The notes below the pieces were generated by a model, which ran no database searches, was not told where the DNA came from, and worked only from the letters and a program-made list of their open reading frames with translations. A stretch of 64,000 nucleotides of DNA. Origin: Desulfuromonas sp. AOP6. Its GTDB lineage: Bacteria; Desulfobacterota; Desulfuromonadia; Desulfuromonadales; SZUA-540. Where the stretch lies: contig NZ_AP022810.1 of assembly GCF_009731355.2 (NCBI RefSeq), positions 2,012,001-2,076,000 of the forward strand, given 5' to 3'. The first letter of the stretch is position 1; every line of letters begins with the position of its first letter. Position numbers and translations under genes: made by a program. Below are positions 1 through 9,237 of the stretch, piece after piece.

Positions 1-690
1 AAGATCGTACTTGGTAATGGGATCGCTGGAAACCTGATATACACCCGATGCCTGTGGATGATCAACCAGCATCGTTTCAATAATCCGGCTCATTTCAAGG
101 GTAGTGAAGCCAGTGTAGATTGCCTTGGTGAAACCCTTCACCGTACCCGATTGAGACAGAAACCAATCGAGAAGGCTTTTATGCCGAGAAAGTTCCCGAC
201 CAATAATAGACGTACGCAGTGTCAGGCAGTGACTGTCCTGAGTCTCACCCAAAAACTTCGTTTTTCCATAAAGGTCTTCGGCATCAGAGAGGTCGCTCTC
301 CTGGTAATTGCCTTTTTTTCCTGAGAAAATACAGTCGGTACTTAAATGGATCAGTCGAGCACCAACAGCCTTGCAGATTACCGCGAGGCGATGTGGCAAT
401 AGGGCATTAATCTCCAGGCTGGGGATACTTTCTTTCGCTGTAGGCCGTTGCTTGACAATACCCACAGCATTAATAACTGCCTCAGGGCGAAAGTCAGCCA
501 TAATCTCGATGAGTCGATCATATGCGCGCACGTCAATCCCGGTATAGGCATTACTGGCGCTAAACAGTTTATAGGGCGCATAAATGTCAATATCCTGACG
601 AAGCGTTACCCTTACTTCATGCCTCTGCGCTAACGTCTTTAGGAGTTGGTGCCCGAGCATACCGTCACCACCAAGAATCAGTATTCGCAC
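1..690 (-). CDS. NAD(P)-dependent sugar-nucleotide reductase, RmlD/WbvR-like (partial, runs off window start)
   Basis: The reading frame opens with GTG at 690 behind an AGGAGGT ribosome site and stays open for 230 codons to the window edge, so the C-terminus is missing. The protein begins RILILGGDGMLGHQLL, a Rossmann GxxGxxG motif, and continues with LSTDCIFSG and YGKTKFLGE, the serine and YxxxK signatures of extended short-chain reductases related to RmlD. It overlaps the end of the CapE/WbjB-like gene by 13 bp, so the two are probably translated together. In known UDP-L-RhaNAc/L-QuiNAc/L-FucNAc pathways a WbvR- or WbjC-type reductase reduces the 4-keto product of the WbjB/CapE enzyme; the lack of a visible cupin domain fits WbvR better, but the end is not seen. 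Confidence 0.85.
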   Translation of the reverse strand, partial: MRILILGGDGMLGHQLLKTLAQRHEVRVTLRQDIDIYAPYKLFSASNAYTGIDVRAYDRLIEIMADFRPEAVINAVGIVKQRPTAKESIPSLEINALLPHRLAVICKAVGARLIHLSTDCIFSGKKGNYQESDLSDAEDLYGKTKFLGETQDSHCLTLRTSIIGRELSRHKSLLDWFLSQSGTVKGFTKAIYTGFTTLEMSRIIETMLVDHPQASGVYQVSSDPITKYDL

Positions 691-1706
691 TCAGCACCTC
701 CTGTGAGTTCCTGCTGAATATAATCAAGGGAAAGCAGCTTTTCTTTGATTTCGGGAACAGTCAGCCGTTGGGTATTATGGGAATTGTAGTCCTGGGCCAA
801 AGAGAGCTGTTCTTCCCCTTCAACAAAGTATTTGTTGTAGTTAAGATCGCGGTTGTCGGCGGGGATACGATAGTAACCCCCAAGATCTTCAGCATGGGAC
901 ATCTCCTCACGGGTCATTAGTGCCTCAAAAAGCTTCTCCCCGTGCCGAGTGCCGATTATTTTAACTTCATTGTTAGCATTGAAGAGTTCCTTGAGCGCCT
1001 GGGCCAAATCACCGATGGTGGCCGCAGGAGCTTTCTGAACAAAGGTATCGCCCTGTTGGCCATGTTCATAAGCATAAAGGACCAGATCTACAGCGTCGTC
1101 CAACGACATCAGGAAACGGGTCATGTTCGGGTCAGTCACCGTCAAAGGTTTGCCTTCTCTGATCAATTTGATAAAGAGTGGAATGACAGAGCCACGCGAA
1201 GCCATCACGTTACCATACCGGGTACAATTAAATGTCGTTTTCGTTTGTTCAATAAACCTCGACTTGGCAACAACGATTTTTTCCATCATAGCCTTGGATA
1301 TTCCCATGGCATTAATTGGGTAAACCGCCTTGTCAGTACTCAAAGCAATCACACGCTCAACGCCTTTAGCGATGGCGGCGTTCAAAACATTTTCTGTACC
1401 CAGGACATTCGTCTTAACTGCCTCTAAAGGATAAAATTCACAGGAAGGAACCTGCTTAAGTGCGGCTGCCTGGAAAACGTAATCGACACTTTCCATGGCA
1501 GTATAAAGACTGTCGTAATCACGAACATTGCCGATATAAAACTTAACCTTGGGGTTGGCCAGATGGATCCGCATATCTTCCTGTTTTTTTTCATCGCGGC
1601 TGAAAACACGAATTTCTTTAATGTTGGTATTAAGAAAACGGCGGAGAACGGCGTTACCGAAGGATCCGGTGCCGCCGGTGATCAATAAAGTTTTGTCTTT
1701 AAACAT
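678..1706 (-). CDS. capE: UDP-GlcNAc 4,6-dehydratase/5-epimerase, CapE/WbjB family
   Basis: This enzyme converts UDP-GlcNAc to a 4-keto-6-deoxy L-sugar nucleotide, the first step to UDP-L-FucNAc, L-RhaNAc or L-QuiNAc. The NAD site GGTGSFG is at residues 11-17, followed by FSRDEKKQ and the MxxxK catalytic pair (Met134, Lys138, in NAMGISK) that replaces the usual YxxxK in CapE/WbjB. Lys126 lies in STDKA. At 342 residues it matches the family length. I chose ATG 1706 because the family starts MFKDK and a GAAAGG ribosome site precedes it; an upstream in-frame ATG at 1754 overlaps the stop of the preceding gene but would add 16 atypical residues. The partial WbvR-like reductase follows directly. 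Confidence 0.92.
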   Translation of the reverse strand: MFKDKTLLITGGTGSFGNAVLRRFLNTNIKEIRVFSRDEKKQEDMRIHLANPKVKFYIGNVRDYDSLYTAMESVDYVFQAAALKQVPSCEFYPLEAVKTNVLGTENVLNAAIAKGVERVIALSTDKAVYPINAMGISKAMMEKIVVAKSRFIEQTKTTFNCTRYGNVMASRGSVIPLFIKLIREGKPLTVTDPNMTRFLMSLDDAVDLVLYAYEHGQQGDTFVQKAPAATIGDLAQALKELFNANNEVKIIGTRHGEKLFEALMTREEMSHAEDLGGYYRIPADNRDLNYNKYFVEGEEQLSLAQDYNSHNTQRLTVPEIKEKLLSLDYIQQELTGGAECEY

Positions 1707-1753
1707 AATGAACCTTTCTATATAATCTTTTGTTTCATTCAAGAATCGGCACA

Positions 1754-2956
1754 TTACTTTGCAATTGTACTAATAAATGAAAAGGTTTCGTTAGCACAGC
1801 GCTCCCAGGAATATATTTTGCTGCGCTCAAAGCTTGCACTAGCCTTTTTATCACGAAGCTCAGGTGAAAGAATATATTCTTTAATAGTACTTAATATATT
1901 AATAGGATCTTCAGGGTCAAAATAAAGACCAGCTTCACCTAATATTTCGGGCATCGGGCCTCGGTTCGAACAAGCAACAGGCAAACCTGCGGCCATTGTT
2001 TCTAGTAAGATATTTGGCATGTTTTCACAACTGGAGGCAAAAACACCAAGATCTGCTTTCTCATAAATATGATGCAACTCTTCATAGGGTATCGCACCGT
2101 GATAATGTACCCATTCATTTCTTGGATCACGTTCTGAGATCACTGTGTTTAATCGTTTCAGGGCAGCGGGATAAGCAGGACCAACTAAGTCTAAGTGAAC
2201 TGGAAACCCGTAAGAGCGCAATGAATTAACTGCTTCAACTACATGCCATTGATGTTTATAAGGTTCAATGATTGAAACATAGACTAACCTATAAGGGTTT
2301 TCATCTGAATATTTATCAATCGAATGTTGAACTTTGGGTAAAATTTTAAATCGAGGATTTAAACCATGCGGAATAGTTGTAACAGAATTATTTAATGGCC
2401 CAGTTACATTCAAAACTGTTTTCCGGGCATAGTCAGTCAAAAAAATCACCCCATCAGCATGGCGGTAAGTAAATGTTTGAGCAATGCGTAACAGTAATAA
2501 CTTGAGACTTATAAAAGAAACCCCATAGCGTTTTAACTCGCGCCATTCGAAAGGGAGAAGATTACGACTCATAGTAACAACAGGCTTAAAGTTACCGCCG
2601 TAACTCCCACCCGGAACGAATAATACATCACAATTTGTATTACGCACTTTTCTTGGTAAAATGAACTTTTGCCACAAGATTCTGTTCAGCAAGCTCTTAT
2701 TTAATGAAGGTGAACTATATTTTCTCAACCAAGGGCGATCTGGTAGCTTGGTAAGCGTTTCATTTCCTCCCCAAACAATAATTTGTTTGATACCGTTATT
2801 TTCTGGAACAACTGCTTTAATTACTTCAACTAGATGAGTTATCCCGCCCCCCCGCCGCAAATTGATAGCATCAATGCCAATTTTTAAACCACGTTTGTTT
2901 TTCTTATCAATATTAATTTTATCGGTCATGCTGTAATCCATGCAATTTGTTAACAT
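1754..2956 (-). CDS. glycosyltransferase family 4 (GT-B fold)
   Basis: A 400-residue retaining GT-B glycosyltransferase, probably adding one sugar to the lipid-linked O-unit on the cytoplasmic side of the inner membrane. The N-terminal acceptor domain has IGIDAINLRRGGGITH. The C-terminal GT4 nucleotide-sugar domain has LVYVSIIEPYKHQ, then DLGVFASSCENMPNILLETM with the conserved E-x7-E pattern and the GLPVACS loop. The start is uncertain: ATGs at 2956, 2941 and 2929 are in frame and none has a strong ribosome site. A run of seven G (coding sense) at 2847-2853 lies in the N-terminal RRGGG codons. The donor and acceptor cannot be told from sequence. Confidence 0.85.
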   Translation of the reverse strand: MLTNCMDYSMTDKINIDKKNKRGLKIGIDAINLRRGGGITHLVEVIKAVVPENNGIKQIIVWGGNETLTKLPDRPWLRKYSSPSLNKSLLNRILWQKFILPRKVRNTNCDVLFVPGGSYGGNFKPVVTMSRNLLPFEWRELKRYGVSFISLKLLLLRIAQTFTYRHADGVIFLTDYARKTVLNVTGPLNNSVTTIPHGLNPRFKILPKVQHSIDKYSDENPYRLVYVSIIEPYKHQWHVVEAVNSLRSYGFPVHLDLVGPAYPAALKRLNTVISERDPRNEWVHYHGAIPYEELHHIYEKADLGVFASSCENMPNILLETMAAGLPVACSNRGPMPEILGEAGLYFDPEDPINILSTIKEYILSPELRDKKASASFERSKIYSWERCANETFSFISTIAK

Positions 2957-3008
2957 AATATTTTAAAAGGTTATATTTTATATAGGCAATACATTGCGAG
3001 TAGCATTC

Positions 3009-4052
3009 CTAATATTTTTTACAATTGAATATAAGCAATATTATTGGAAAAAATGGCAAGAAATATCTGAAATTTATTATTGGGGATATTGTCGAAACCA
3101 TTAAAAAAGAAAAATAAAATATTATCAAAGGGTAACGTTTATCATTTAAGTATTTTAAAGGTAAATATGAAATCTTCATATAATAAATAAATTTAAAAAC
3201 TATCAGGGCTATAGAAATAATCAAAAAAAAGTAAATTAGTATTTGCAACATATCGCCTGGATAGTTTATTTTTACAATACCATTATATATGTATTGAATA
3301 GGTATTAATAAATTAAGAAAAAAGCTACCGATGAAAAAAAAGTTTTCATTTAAATTATATTTTAACACTGATACAAAACCATCATAATTGTGTGAACTTA
3401 TATTAAAAATTTTCACTGACAATATCGAGGAAAGCACAGAGAAGCTAAAATAAATCATGAATAGTACTAAAGCATTAATTGTCTTACCGCACTTTCTTAA
3501 CTTATATATAAATAAAAAGACAAATAAAATTGGCAACAACTGAATCTTCATTAAAGATATCACAACTACCAACAACAATACAAAATACCTTTTTTTAGGA
3601 GCATATATATAAGTCAATACCAGCGACACAAAAAGTAATGTGAAACTGTCTTTGTTGATCATAAGTGAAAAATTGGCTAATGAAACAAATGAAAAATAGT
3701 ATACAAACTTTAGATAATTTCCTGACATTTTGAATGAAACTTTTTCTACAAGAATATAGCTTAATATTATGTTTGATGTATTAATTAAAAATGTAAAAAA
3801 GTACAAGTACCTTTCATCAAAGTGACTATAAATAAAAGTTATTACGTAGTTATTTATTCCAGATATGTCAAATTTACTGTGGCCATAATTTATAAAATTT
3901 ATATACCGAATATGGTCTGGTACGTTTATCCAAGTGACCAAATCATCAAAGTACATTTCTTTATTATTAAAAAACAACAAATAATAAACCACAATAATTA
4001 CAATTAGGGCTAATGCCCTAAAACTCAATCTTAATGTATAGAGACTTATCAT
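3009..4052 (-). CDS. polytopic membrane protein, candidate O-antigen polymerase (Wzy/EpsG-like)
   Basis: A 347-residue, very AT-rich gene encoding about 9-10 hydrophobic segments with few soluble stretches. A periplasmic-type loop with YFDDLVTW and YGHSKFDISG follows the first segment, and the motif MINKDSFTLLF sits mid-protein; NKDS/KD motifs of this kind occur in EpsG-like polymerases. It lies between glycosyltransferases and beside a Wzx flippase, where a Wzy polymerase is expected, and no other Wzy candidate is visible in the locus. The assignment rests on topology and context, because Wzy proteins share little sequence. Four bases separate it from the upstream glycosyltransferase gene. 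Confidence 0.6.
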   Translation of the reverse strand: MISLYTLRLSFRALALIVIIVVYYLLFFNNKEMYFDDLVTWINVPDHIRYINFINYGHSKFDISGINNYVITFIYSHFDERYLYFFTFLINTSNIILSYILVEKVSFKMSGNYLKFVYYFSFVSLANFSLMINKDSFTLLFVSLVLTYIYAPKKRYFVLLLVVVISLMKIQLLPILFVFLFIYKLRKCGKTINALVLFMIYFSFSVLSSILSVKIFNISSHNYDGFVSVLKYNLNENFFFIGSFFLNLLIPIQYIYNGIVKINYPGDMLQILIYFFLIISIALIVFKFIYYMKISYLPLKYLNDKRYPLIIFYFSFLMVSTISPIINFRYFLPFFPIILLIFNCKKY

Positions 4053-4055
4053 ATT

Positions 4056-5270
4056 CTATATAAAATATTTATTAGATATTTCATGAAAATCATATTTTTT
4101 AAGCGTCAATATACATGTGTCAAAAGACCACCTAGCTTCTCCGCAGCGATTAATAAAAATAAATGCATCTTTAACTTTCGATGATTTATATTCATGGTTA
4201 TATATATGATCTGGGTATTTCATTTGTAAATCTTGAAATATACCTGATGGTTCACCTTCATAATAATTTAGAATTGGTAGCCCAGTAGCTAAATATTCTA
4301 CTTCCTTACTTGGGCTCATAACACAATTTTCATTTTCAATATTCACTAAAATATCTGCATTTTTCATTTTTTGGATAGCTTCGTCTCTGGGTATCGGACC
4401 ATGATATTTAATATTATCACTACAAAGAGAATGAACATCTATGCCATTGGAAGGACCATAAATATCAAAATTGATTGTTACTCCTTTCTTTTTTCCTAGG
4501 CCTATCAAGTCATTTATGTATTTAATTGCATTATATGGTTCACGTATTTGTTTATGAAAACTCCCCACATAAACTAGACTAACGATATTGCCAGAACTTA
4601 ATTTCTTGTCATTTGAATAGAATGATTCAATATCAACTGCGTGAGGGATCACAACTGCATTAAATGTCCCGAATGCTTTAAAGTAAGCTTGCTTTGTTTC
4701 TTTATTTGTAAAAACGACTTTATTTGCACCAAAAACTACTTTCTTTTCGAAATAATAATTTAACCTTCTATATAAGTTGAAATTGTTTGGCGGCATTGAA
4801 TCTGAAATTGAAAAAGGGTCGCCATATTCGGCTATCCAATCAAAGGGTTCCTTTGTAATAATTTTATAAAACAGACCGCCTAAGTGTGAAACGAATGTAG
4901 GGCTGTAGGTAATGACATAATCGTATTTTTCAGACCTAAGGCTAAACAACCTAAAAAACAGGGGTAGAAGCCAATACCATAAACCATCGGGCCAAAAAAA
5001 TTTACGATATATATTTTTACTAATTATCTTAAAAGATATGCCTTTGCCATTAGGTGAGGAATTCTTTTGTTTATTATCAAATCTGTCTGCAGAAACTCGG
5101 GCCCCAACCTCGGACAGTATTATATTATTATTCCTCCTCGATTCAGCCCTTGCTGTTAAAAACGTAATCTCATGGCCCTGCTCAGCCCAGATATTTGCAA
5201 TTTTACACCACCTGAAAGAATGTGCGCGACCGATGGGGGGGTAAAAATAATTAACAATCAATATCTTCAT
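4056..5270 (-). CDS. glycosyltransferase family 4, WbuB-like
   Basis: A 404-residue GT-B glycosyltransferase. It begins MKILIVNYFYPPIGRAHSFR, the pattern of WbuB-type transferases. The donor-binding half shows LVYVGSFHKQIREPYN, YHGPIPRDEAIQKM and an NENCVMSPSKEVEYLATG stretch in place of the common E-x7-E. It probably adds an amino sugar to the undecaprenyl-linked O-unit. The gene overlaps the 3' end of wzx by 20 bp, so translation is likely coupled. A tract of seven C (coding sense) at 5235-5241 encodes the Pro-Pro of the start motif and is a potential slippage site. Base composition is strongly AT-rich compared with the LPS genes to the right. Confidence 0.82.
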   Translation of the reverse strand: MKILIVNYFYPPIGRAHSFRWCKIANIWAEQGHEITFLTARAESRRNNNIILSEVGARVSADRFDNKQKNSSPNGKGISFKIISKNIYRKFFWPDGLWYWLLPLFFRLFSLRSEKYDYVITYSPTFVSHLGGLFYKIITKEPFDWIAEYGDPFSISDSMPPNNFNLYRRLNYYFEKKVVFGANKVVFTNKETKQAYFKAFGTFNAVVIPHAVDIESFYSNDKKLSSGNIVSLVYVGSFHKQIREPYNAIKYINDLIGLGKKKGVTINFDIYGPSNGIDVHSLCSDNIKYHGPIPRDEAIQKMKNADILVNIENENCVMSPSKEVEYLATGLPILNYYEGEPSGIFQDLQMKYPDHIYNHEYKSSKVKDAFIFINRCGEARWSFDTCILTLKKYDFHEISNKYFI

Positions 5271-6429
5271 ATTGAAGCCTCAAACATTGCCAAACATTTA
5301 TCATAAGATTTATCATATAAGCAAAAATCATTGAAAAAAGTAGAATTTCAATACTTTGCAGTGCTTCAATTCCTAAAAAATAATATAATGCAAAAACCAG
5401 GGTAGCGGTAACTGTCAATGAAACTAACAATGATTTCAAAATCTTTCCATATTGCATTTTTTTAAGCAATATACTTACTGGAGGAAGGTTAAATAGTGAC
5501 AATATTGTCGTTGCCGAAAGAAGAAGAAAATAGTTTTTCGAATCTGGATATTTCCCGCCATCAATAAATGGAATAAGAAAATAAACACATAAAATAAATA
5601 ATAAGCAAATAGTTACAGCCAAATAAACCTTTTTCCATAGATTTTTAACATAATTTTTTAAAATACTAACATTGCCAATCTGAGACAAAACAACTGTATT
5701 TATTGACAAAACGACAAGTGACAATATGGCCTGATACCTTAATGCAGCACCCAAGGCTGATATATCATAATTTGACCCAAATTTATCAGTTGCAATAAAA
5801 ACAATATAAGGAAATAGTCCCGCCAAAACCGAGTAACTTATTAAGCTTTTTTTATTATTGAGATATGTAAACGATTTACTAATTGAACCAATTTGACTAG
5901 GTACTTTTTTGATCCCGATAATAAATATTAAAAGACTTAAAATTGCATGAGAATACAAAATATAAACGAAGTTGCCCTGCTTATAGTCATACACAATTAA
6001 AATACCTACTATTAGCCACAATATATTTCTTGTAATTTCTAAAAGAGCGTAAGTCTTAAACCTTTCTTGTTTTTGCATTATAATTCTTAATAATTGAAGA
6101 AAAAGACTACTTGTACTCAAAATAATAATTAAAAGAAAGTAACTTAGCCCTTTGTAAAATAAAAAATAATTCGCAGGTAAAAGAATTATAAAAAAATATA
6201 AGTTTGATATATTACATAAAAAGTTTTCTAAAAATTGTTTTGTTTCAACAACATATAGTCTTTCAATTATTCCGCATAGTAATTGAAATAAAATATTATA
6301 AAACGTAAATACAGATATAAAGTATGCGTATTCTTCGACGCTCAATACCCTAATTAAAATAAGTGTAAATATTAATACAAGTACTTTTGAAAAACTGTTC
6401 AAAAAAAACAGGATACTTATGTCTTTCAT
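5251..6429 (-). CDS. O-unit flippase, Wzx-like (MOP/PST superfamily)
   Basis: A 392-residue membrane protein with about 12 predicted hydrophobic helices and almost no soluble domain. It begins MKDISILFFLNSFSKVLVLI and has VEEYAYFISVFTFYNILFQ, the helix 1-2 pattern of polysaccharide transporters of the MOP superfamily. It would flip the undecaprenyl-diphosphate-linked O-unit to the periplasm for the neighbouring Wzy candidate. It is the first gene of the AT-rich island in the transcription direction and overlaps the next gene by 20 bp. A second flippase gene lies at 19207-20670, so this locus may export two different glycans, or one flippase may be redundant. Confidence 0.8.
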   Translation of the reverse strand: MKDISILFFLNSFSKVLVLIFTLILIRVLSVEEYAYFISVFTFYNILFQLLCGIIERLYVVETKQFLENFLCNISNLYFFIILLPANYFLFYKGLSYFLLIIILSTSSLFLQLLRIIMQKQERFKTYALLEITRNILWLIVGILIVYDYKQGNFVYILYSHAILSLLIFIIGIKKVPSQIGSISKSFTYLNNKKSLISYSVLAGLFPYIVFIATDKFGSNYDISALGAALRYQAILSLVVLSINTVVLSQIGNVSILKNYVKNLWKKVYLAVTICLLFILCVYFLIPFIDGGKYPDSKNYFLLLSATTILSLFNLPPVSILLKKMQYGKILKSLLVSLTVTATLVFALYYFLGIEALQSIEILLFSMIFAYMINLMINVWQCLRLQYEDIDC

Positions 6430-6564
6430 AAATAATTTATTACTTAATTCTATTGAAGTGAGAAAGTCTTAAGAAGATCGGGCTTGACAAATGGAAATGT
6501 GAAAACTTTCGAACCCATGGATACAATACCTGCTGCCACCTTAACTCGCCAGCACTTTTCACCT
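6430..6564. other. intergenic gap at the border of the AT-rich island
   Basis: 135 bases between the end of wbpP and the start of wzx. Base composition changes here from GC-rich (right) to strongly AT-rich (left), so this is the likely junction of an acquired O-antigen segment. I see no convincing promoter, terminator or ORF in it. Confidence 0.5.
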
Positions 6565-7650
6565 TTAATATATAAGGTTCGTTGCACAAGAAGCAGGCTT
6601 CGGATTCAGGCTGGCCTCATACCAAGCCAACGATTCCCGCACCCCGTCAACAATACTGTGCGTCGCTTCGTACCCAAACAGGCTGGCAGCTTTGCAGACA
6701 TCGGCCTGAGAATGCAGCACATCACCCGCTCTGAAATCACGGTGGACGGGTTGAACATTGGTCAAATCGGGGTGGCTAATGGCAAGCCCATCCCGCAGCA
6801 AGGTGAATAACTCCAGAAGATTGGTGCGCGCATTCACCGCTACATTGTAAACCTGGTTGATCGCCTCAGGATTTGTCGCCGTTGCTGCCAGCAAATTGGC
6901 CTGCACTGCATTCTGTACATAACAGAAATCCCGACTGGTCTCCCCGGTGCCGTTGATATAAATCGTCTCGCCTCGAAGGAGGGCGGCAATCCATCGGGGA
7001 ATGACTGCCGCATAGGCGCCGTCCGGATCCTGTCGCGGGCCGAACACGTTGAAATAACGCAGGCCGATCGTTTCCAGCCCATAGCAACGGCTGAAAACCT
7101 CGGCATACAATTCGTTAACATACTTGGTGACCGCATAGGGTGACAGCGGTCGACCAATGACATCTTCCACCTTGGGCAAGCCGGGATGATCGCCGTAGGT
7201 CGAACTGCTGGCCGCATAGACAAAACGCTTTACACCCTGATCCCGTGCCGCCACCAGCATGTGCAGTTGGCCGTTGACATTGCTGGCGTGGGAGGTAAGC
7301 GGATCGTCGATGGAGCGTGGCACAGAACCGAGCGCTGCCTGATGCAGCACGTAATCAACCCCGGTGCAGGCATTTTGACAGGTCAGCAGATCGCGGATAT
7401 CACCCTCGACAAAACGGAATCGTGCCCACTGCTCCTTAGTCACCAGAGAACAAACCTCGTCAAGATTAGCCTGTTTGCCAGTGGAGAAGTTATCCAGACC
7501 GACGACGCTCTGGCCGAGTTGGAGCAAAGCTTCCAGCAAGTTGGAACCAATAAAACCGGCGCAGCCGGTCACGAGCCAAACTCTAGGGGACTGTTGAAGG
7601 TCGATTTTTACATTTTCGTAAGTTGCTGACACTTTTTGCTCCCAACCCAA
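6565..7650 (-). CDS. wbpP: UDP-N-acetylglucosamine 4-epimerase, WbpP/TviC family
   Basis: This short-chain epimerase interconverts UDP-GlcNAc and UDP-GalNAc, and can act on the uronic acids. The NAD motif GCAGFIG is at residues 29-35, the SSS stretch at about 148-150 and YAVTK (Tyr172, Lys176) follow. The stretches [26 protein letters not shown] and [20 protein letters not shown] are diagnostic of WbpP rather than GalE. At 361 residues it is slightly longer than WbpP because of an N-terminal lead. It lies downstream of tviB/wbpO and glmS, so GlcN-6-P supply, epimerisation and oxidation toward UDP-GalNAcA (or GlcNAcA) are grouped. Which comes first, epimerisation or oxidation, cannot be decided here. 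Confidence 0.93.
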   Translation of the reverse strand: MGWEQKVSATYENVKIDLQQSPRVWLVTGCAGFIGSNLLEALLQLGQSVVGLDNFSTGKQANLDEVCSLVTKEQWARFRFVEGDIRDLLTCQNACTGVDYVLHQAALGSVPRSIDDPLTSHASNVNGQLHMLVAARDQGVKRFVYAASSSTYGDHPGLPKVEDVIGRPLSPYAVTKYVNELYAEVFSRCYGLETIGLRYFNVFGPRQDPDGAYAAVIPRWIAALLRGETIYINGTGETSRDFCYVQNAVQANLLAATATNPEAINQVYNVAVNARTNLLELFTLLRDGLAISHPDLTNVQPVHRDFRAGDVLHSQADVCKAASLFGYEATHSIVDGVRESLAWYEASLNPKPASCATNLIY

Positions 7651-7813
7651 ACCTTTATCGCACGCGAAAAAGACAGATTTTATAAATTAGCGCAGTCTGT
7701 GGTTTCAAGCCACAGGTTTTGACCTAGGGGACAAGCTTAAAAAATGGAGATTTGGCATAGTTGACCTGCTGGCCATTAAAATTATGTTGACCTTGAATCT
7801 TTGTGGCTATGAC
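7651..7813. other. intergenic gap with a small stem-loop
   Basis: 163 bases between tviB and wbpP. A 6-bp hairpin CTGTGG/CCACAG (7697-7702 and 7710-7715, 7-base loop) lies in it, without a T-run on either side, so it is not a clear terminator. The string GGGGACAAGC at about 7727-7736 recurs at about 20706-20715. No ORF is supported. Confidence 0.4.
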
Positions 7814-9130
7814 TCAAAGACCCCAGTAACGCAGACCCTCATTCTCAACCTCTGCTCGTTCCAACACCGCCTTCACATCCACCACCACCCCACAACCGTC
7901 ATCACAGCAGAGCATCTTCAGGGCAGCCGGGGTAAAGCGCTGACGATATACGTCATGAGCCACGGTCCACACCACCGCATCAACAGTGCCGACAGCATCC
8001 ACATCCACCAGTTTCACCCCATACTCATGCCGGGCTTCGTCGACATCAGCCAGGGGATCGGCCACCAGCACCTCGACTTCGTAATCCTGCAGTTCGCGGA
8101 TAATATCGATGACTTTGGAGTTACGGATATCGGGCACGTTTTCTTTAAAGGTCAGCCCAAGAACCAGCACCCGCGCCCCCTTGACAGCCTTGCCAACCTT
8201 GATGAGCTTCTTGACTGTATTTTCGGCCAAGTATTTGCCCATTCCGTCATTGATGCGCCGGCCGGCGAGAATAACTTCAGGGTGATACCCGATGGCCTCT
8301 GCCTTGTAGGTGAGGTAATACGGGTCGACACCTATACAATGGCCGCCGACCAATCCTGGGGTGAAGTTGAGAAAATTCCACTTGGTACCTGCCGCCTCAA
8401 GAACGTCCTTGGTCGGAATGCCAAGCTTGCCGAAGATGATGGCCAGTTCGTTCATGAGGGCGATATTGAGATCGCGCTGAGTGTTCTCAATGACCTTGGC
8501 GGCCTCGGCCACTTTGATCGACGCTGCCCGGTGCACCCCGGCTGTTACGACCAATTCGTAGACACTGGCAATTGTTTCAAGAGTTTCCTTATCTTGCCCG
8601 GAAACAACCTTGACGATTCTGTCGACGGTGTGCACTTTATCGCCAGGGTTGATCCGCTCAGGGGAATAGCCAACCTTAAAATCGACCCCGCACTTCAGGC
8701 CCGACTCGGCCTCCAGAATCGGCACACAAATCTCTTCGGTCACACCGGGATAGACCGTCGACTCGAAGACAACGATAGATCCTGGCGTCAGATTGCGCCC
8801 GATAGTGCGCGACGCCGATTCAACAGGACTCAGGTCGGGCCGGCGATGTTCGTCAATTGGTGTGGGTACGGTGACAATATAAAAACTGGCCTCTTTCAAT
8901 CGGGCCGGGTCAAGGGTGTAATCGATACGCGTTGACGCCATTTGTTCACTTGAAAGCTCTCCGGTGGCATCATAACCACGCCTGAATTCAGCAATTCTCT
9001 TTTCATTAATATCGAAGCCAATCACCTCGGCAACCTTGCCGAAGGCCGCTGCCAGAGGTAGACCGACGTAACCCAAGCCGACAAGGGCAATTTTGGCTTG
9101 CTTCTTTTTAATTGCTTCTACAGTGACCAC
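7814..9130 (-). CDS. tviB: UDP-N-acetylhexosamine 6-dehydrogenase, TviB/WbpO family
   Basis: This NAD-dependent enzyme oxidises C6 of UDP-GlcNAc or UDP-GalNAc twice to the uronic acid. The Rossmann motif ALVGLGYVGLPLA is at residues 15-27, VTVPTPID and FESTVYPGVTEE follow, and GGHCIGVDPYYL carries the catalytic Cys265. The 438-residue length and ERINPGDKVH match TviB/WbpO rather than UDP-glucose dehydrogenase. Translation starts at GTG 9130 behind GGAGG. It lies between glmS and wbpP in the same direction, the usual partnership for Vi-antigen or O6-type GalNAcA. The choice between GlcNAc and GalNAc as substrate is not resolved. Confidence 0.93.
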   Translation of the reverse strand: MVTVEAIKKKQAKIALVGLGYVGLPLAAAFGKVAEVIGFDINEKRIAEFRRGYDATGELSSEQMASTRIDYTLDPARLKEASFYIVTVPTPIDEHRRPDLSPVESASRTIGRNLTPGSIVVFESTVYPGVTEEICVPILEAESGLKCGVDFKVGYSPERINPGDKVHTVDRIVKVVSGQDKETLETIASVYELVVTAGVHRAASIKVAEAAKVIENTQRDLNIALMNELAIIFGKLGIPTKDVLEAAGTKWNFLNFTPGLVGGHCIGVDPYYLTYKAEAIGYHPEVILAGRRINDGMGKYLAENTVKKLIKVGKAVKGARVLVLGLTFKENVPDIRNSKVIDIIRELQDYEVEVLVADPLADVDEARHEYGVKLVDVDAVGTVDAVVWTVAHDVYRQRFTPAALKMLCCDDGCGVVVDVKAVLERAEVENEGLRYWGL

Positions 9131-9237
9131 AACTCCTCCGTCTTACCCAAGCTTCCTATTTTCAAACCCACTATAGTGATTTAAACTGCAAGTATTTATT
9201 GAATTGCGTTTATGCACCACCTAACCAGACCCATCAA

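Noticed and set aside
7697-7715. Hairpin CTGTGG/CCACAG as a terminator
   Set aside because: The stem is short and no T-run follows on either strand.
7784-8935. A 383-codon open frame on the plus strand
   Set aside because: It is opposite tviB/wbpO and has no recognisable motif.
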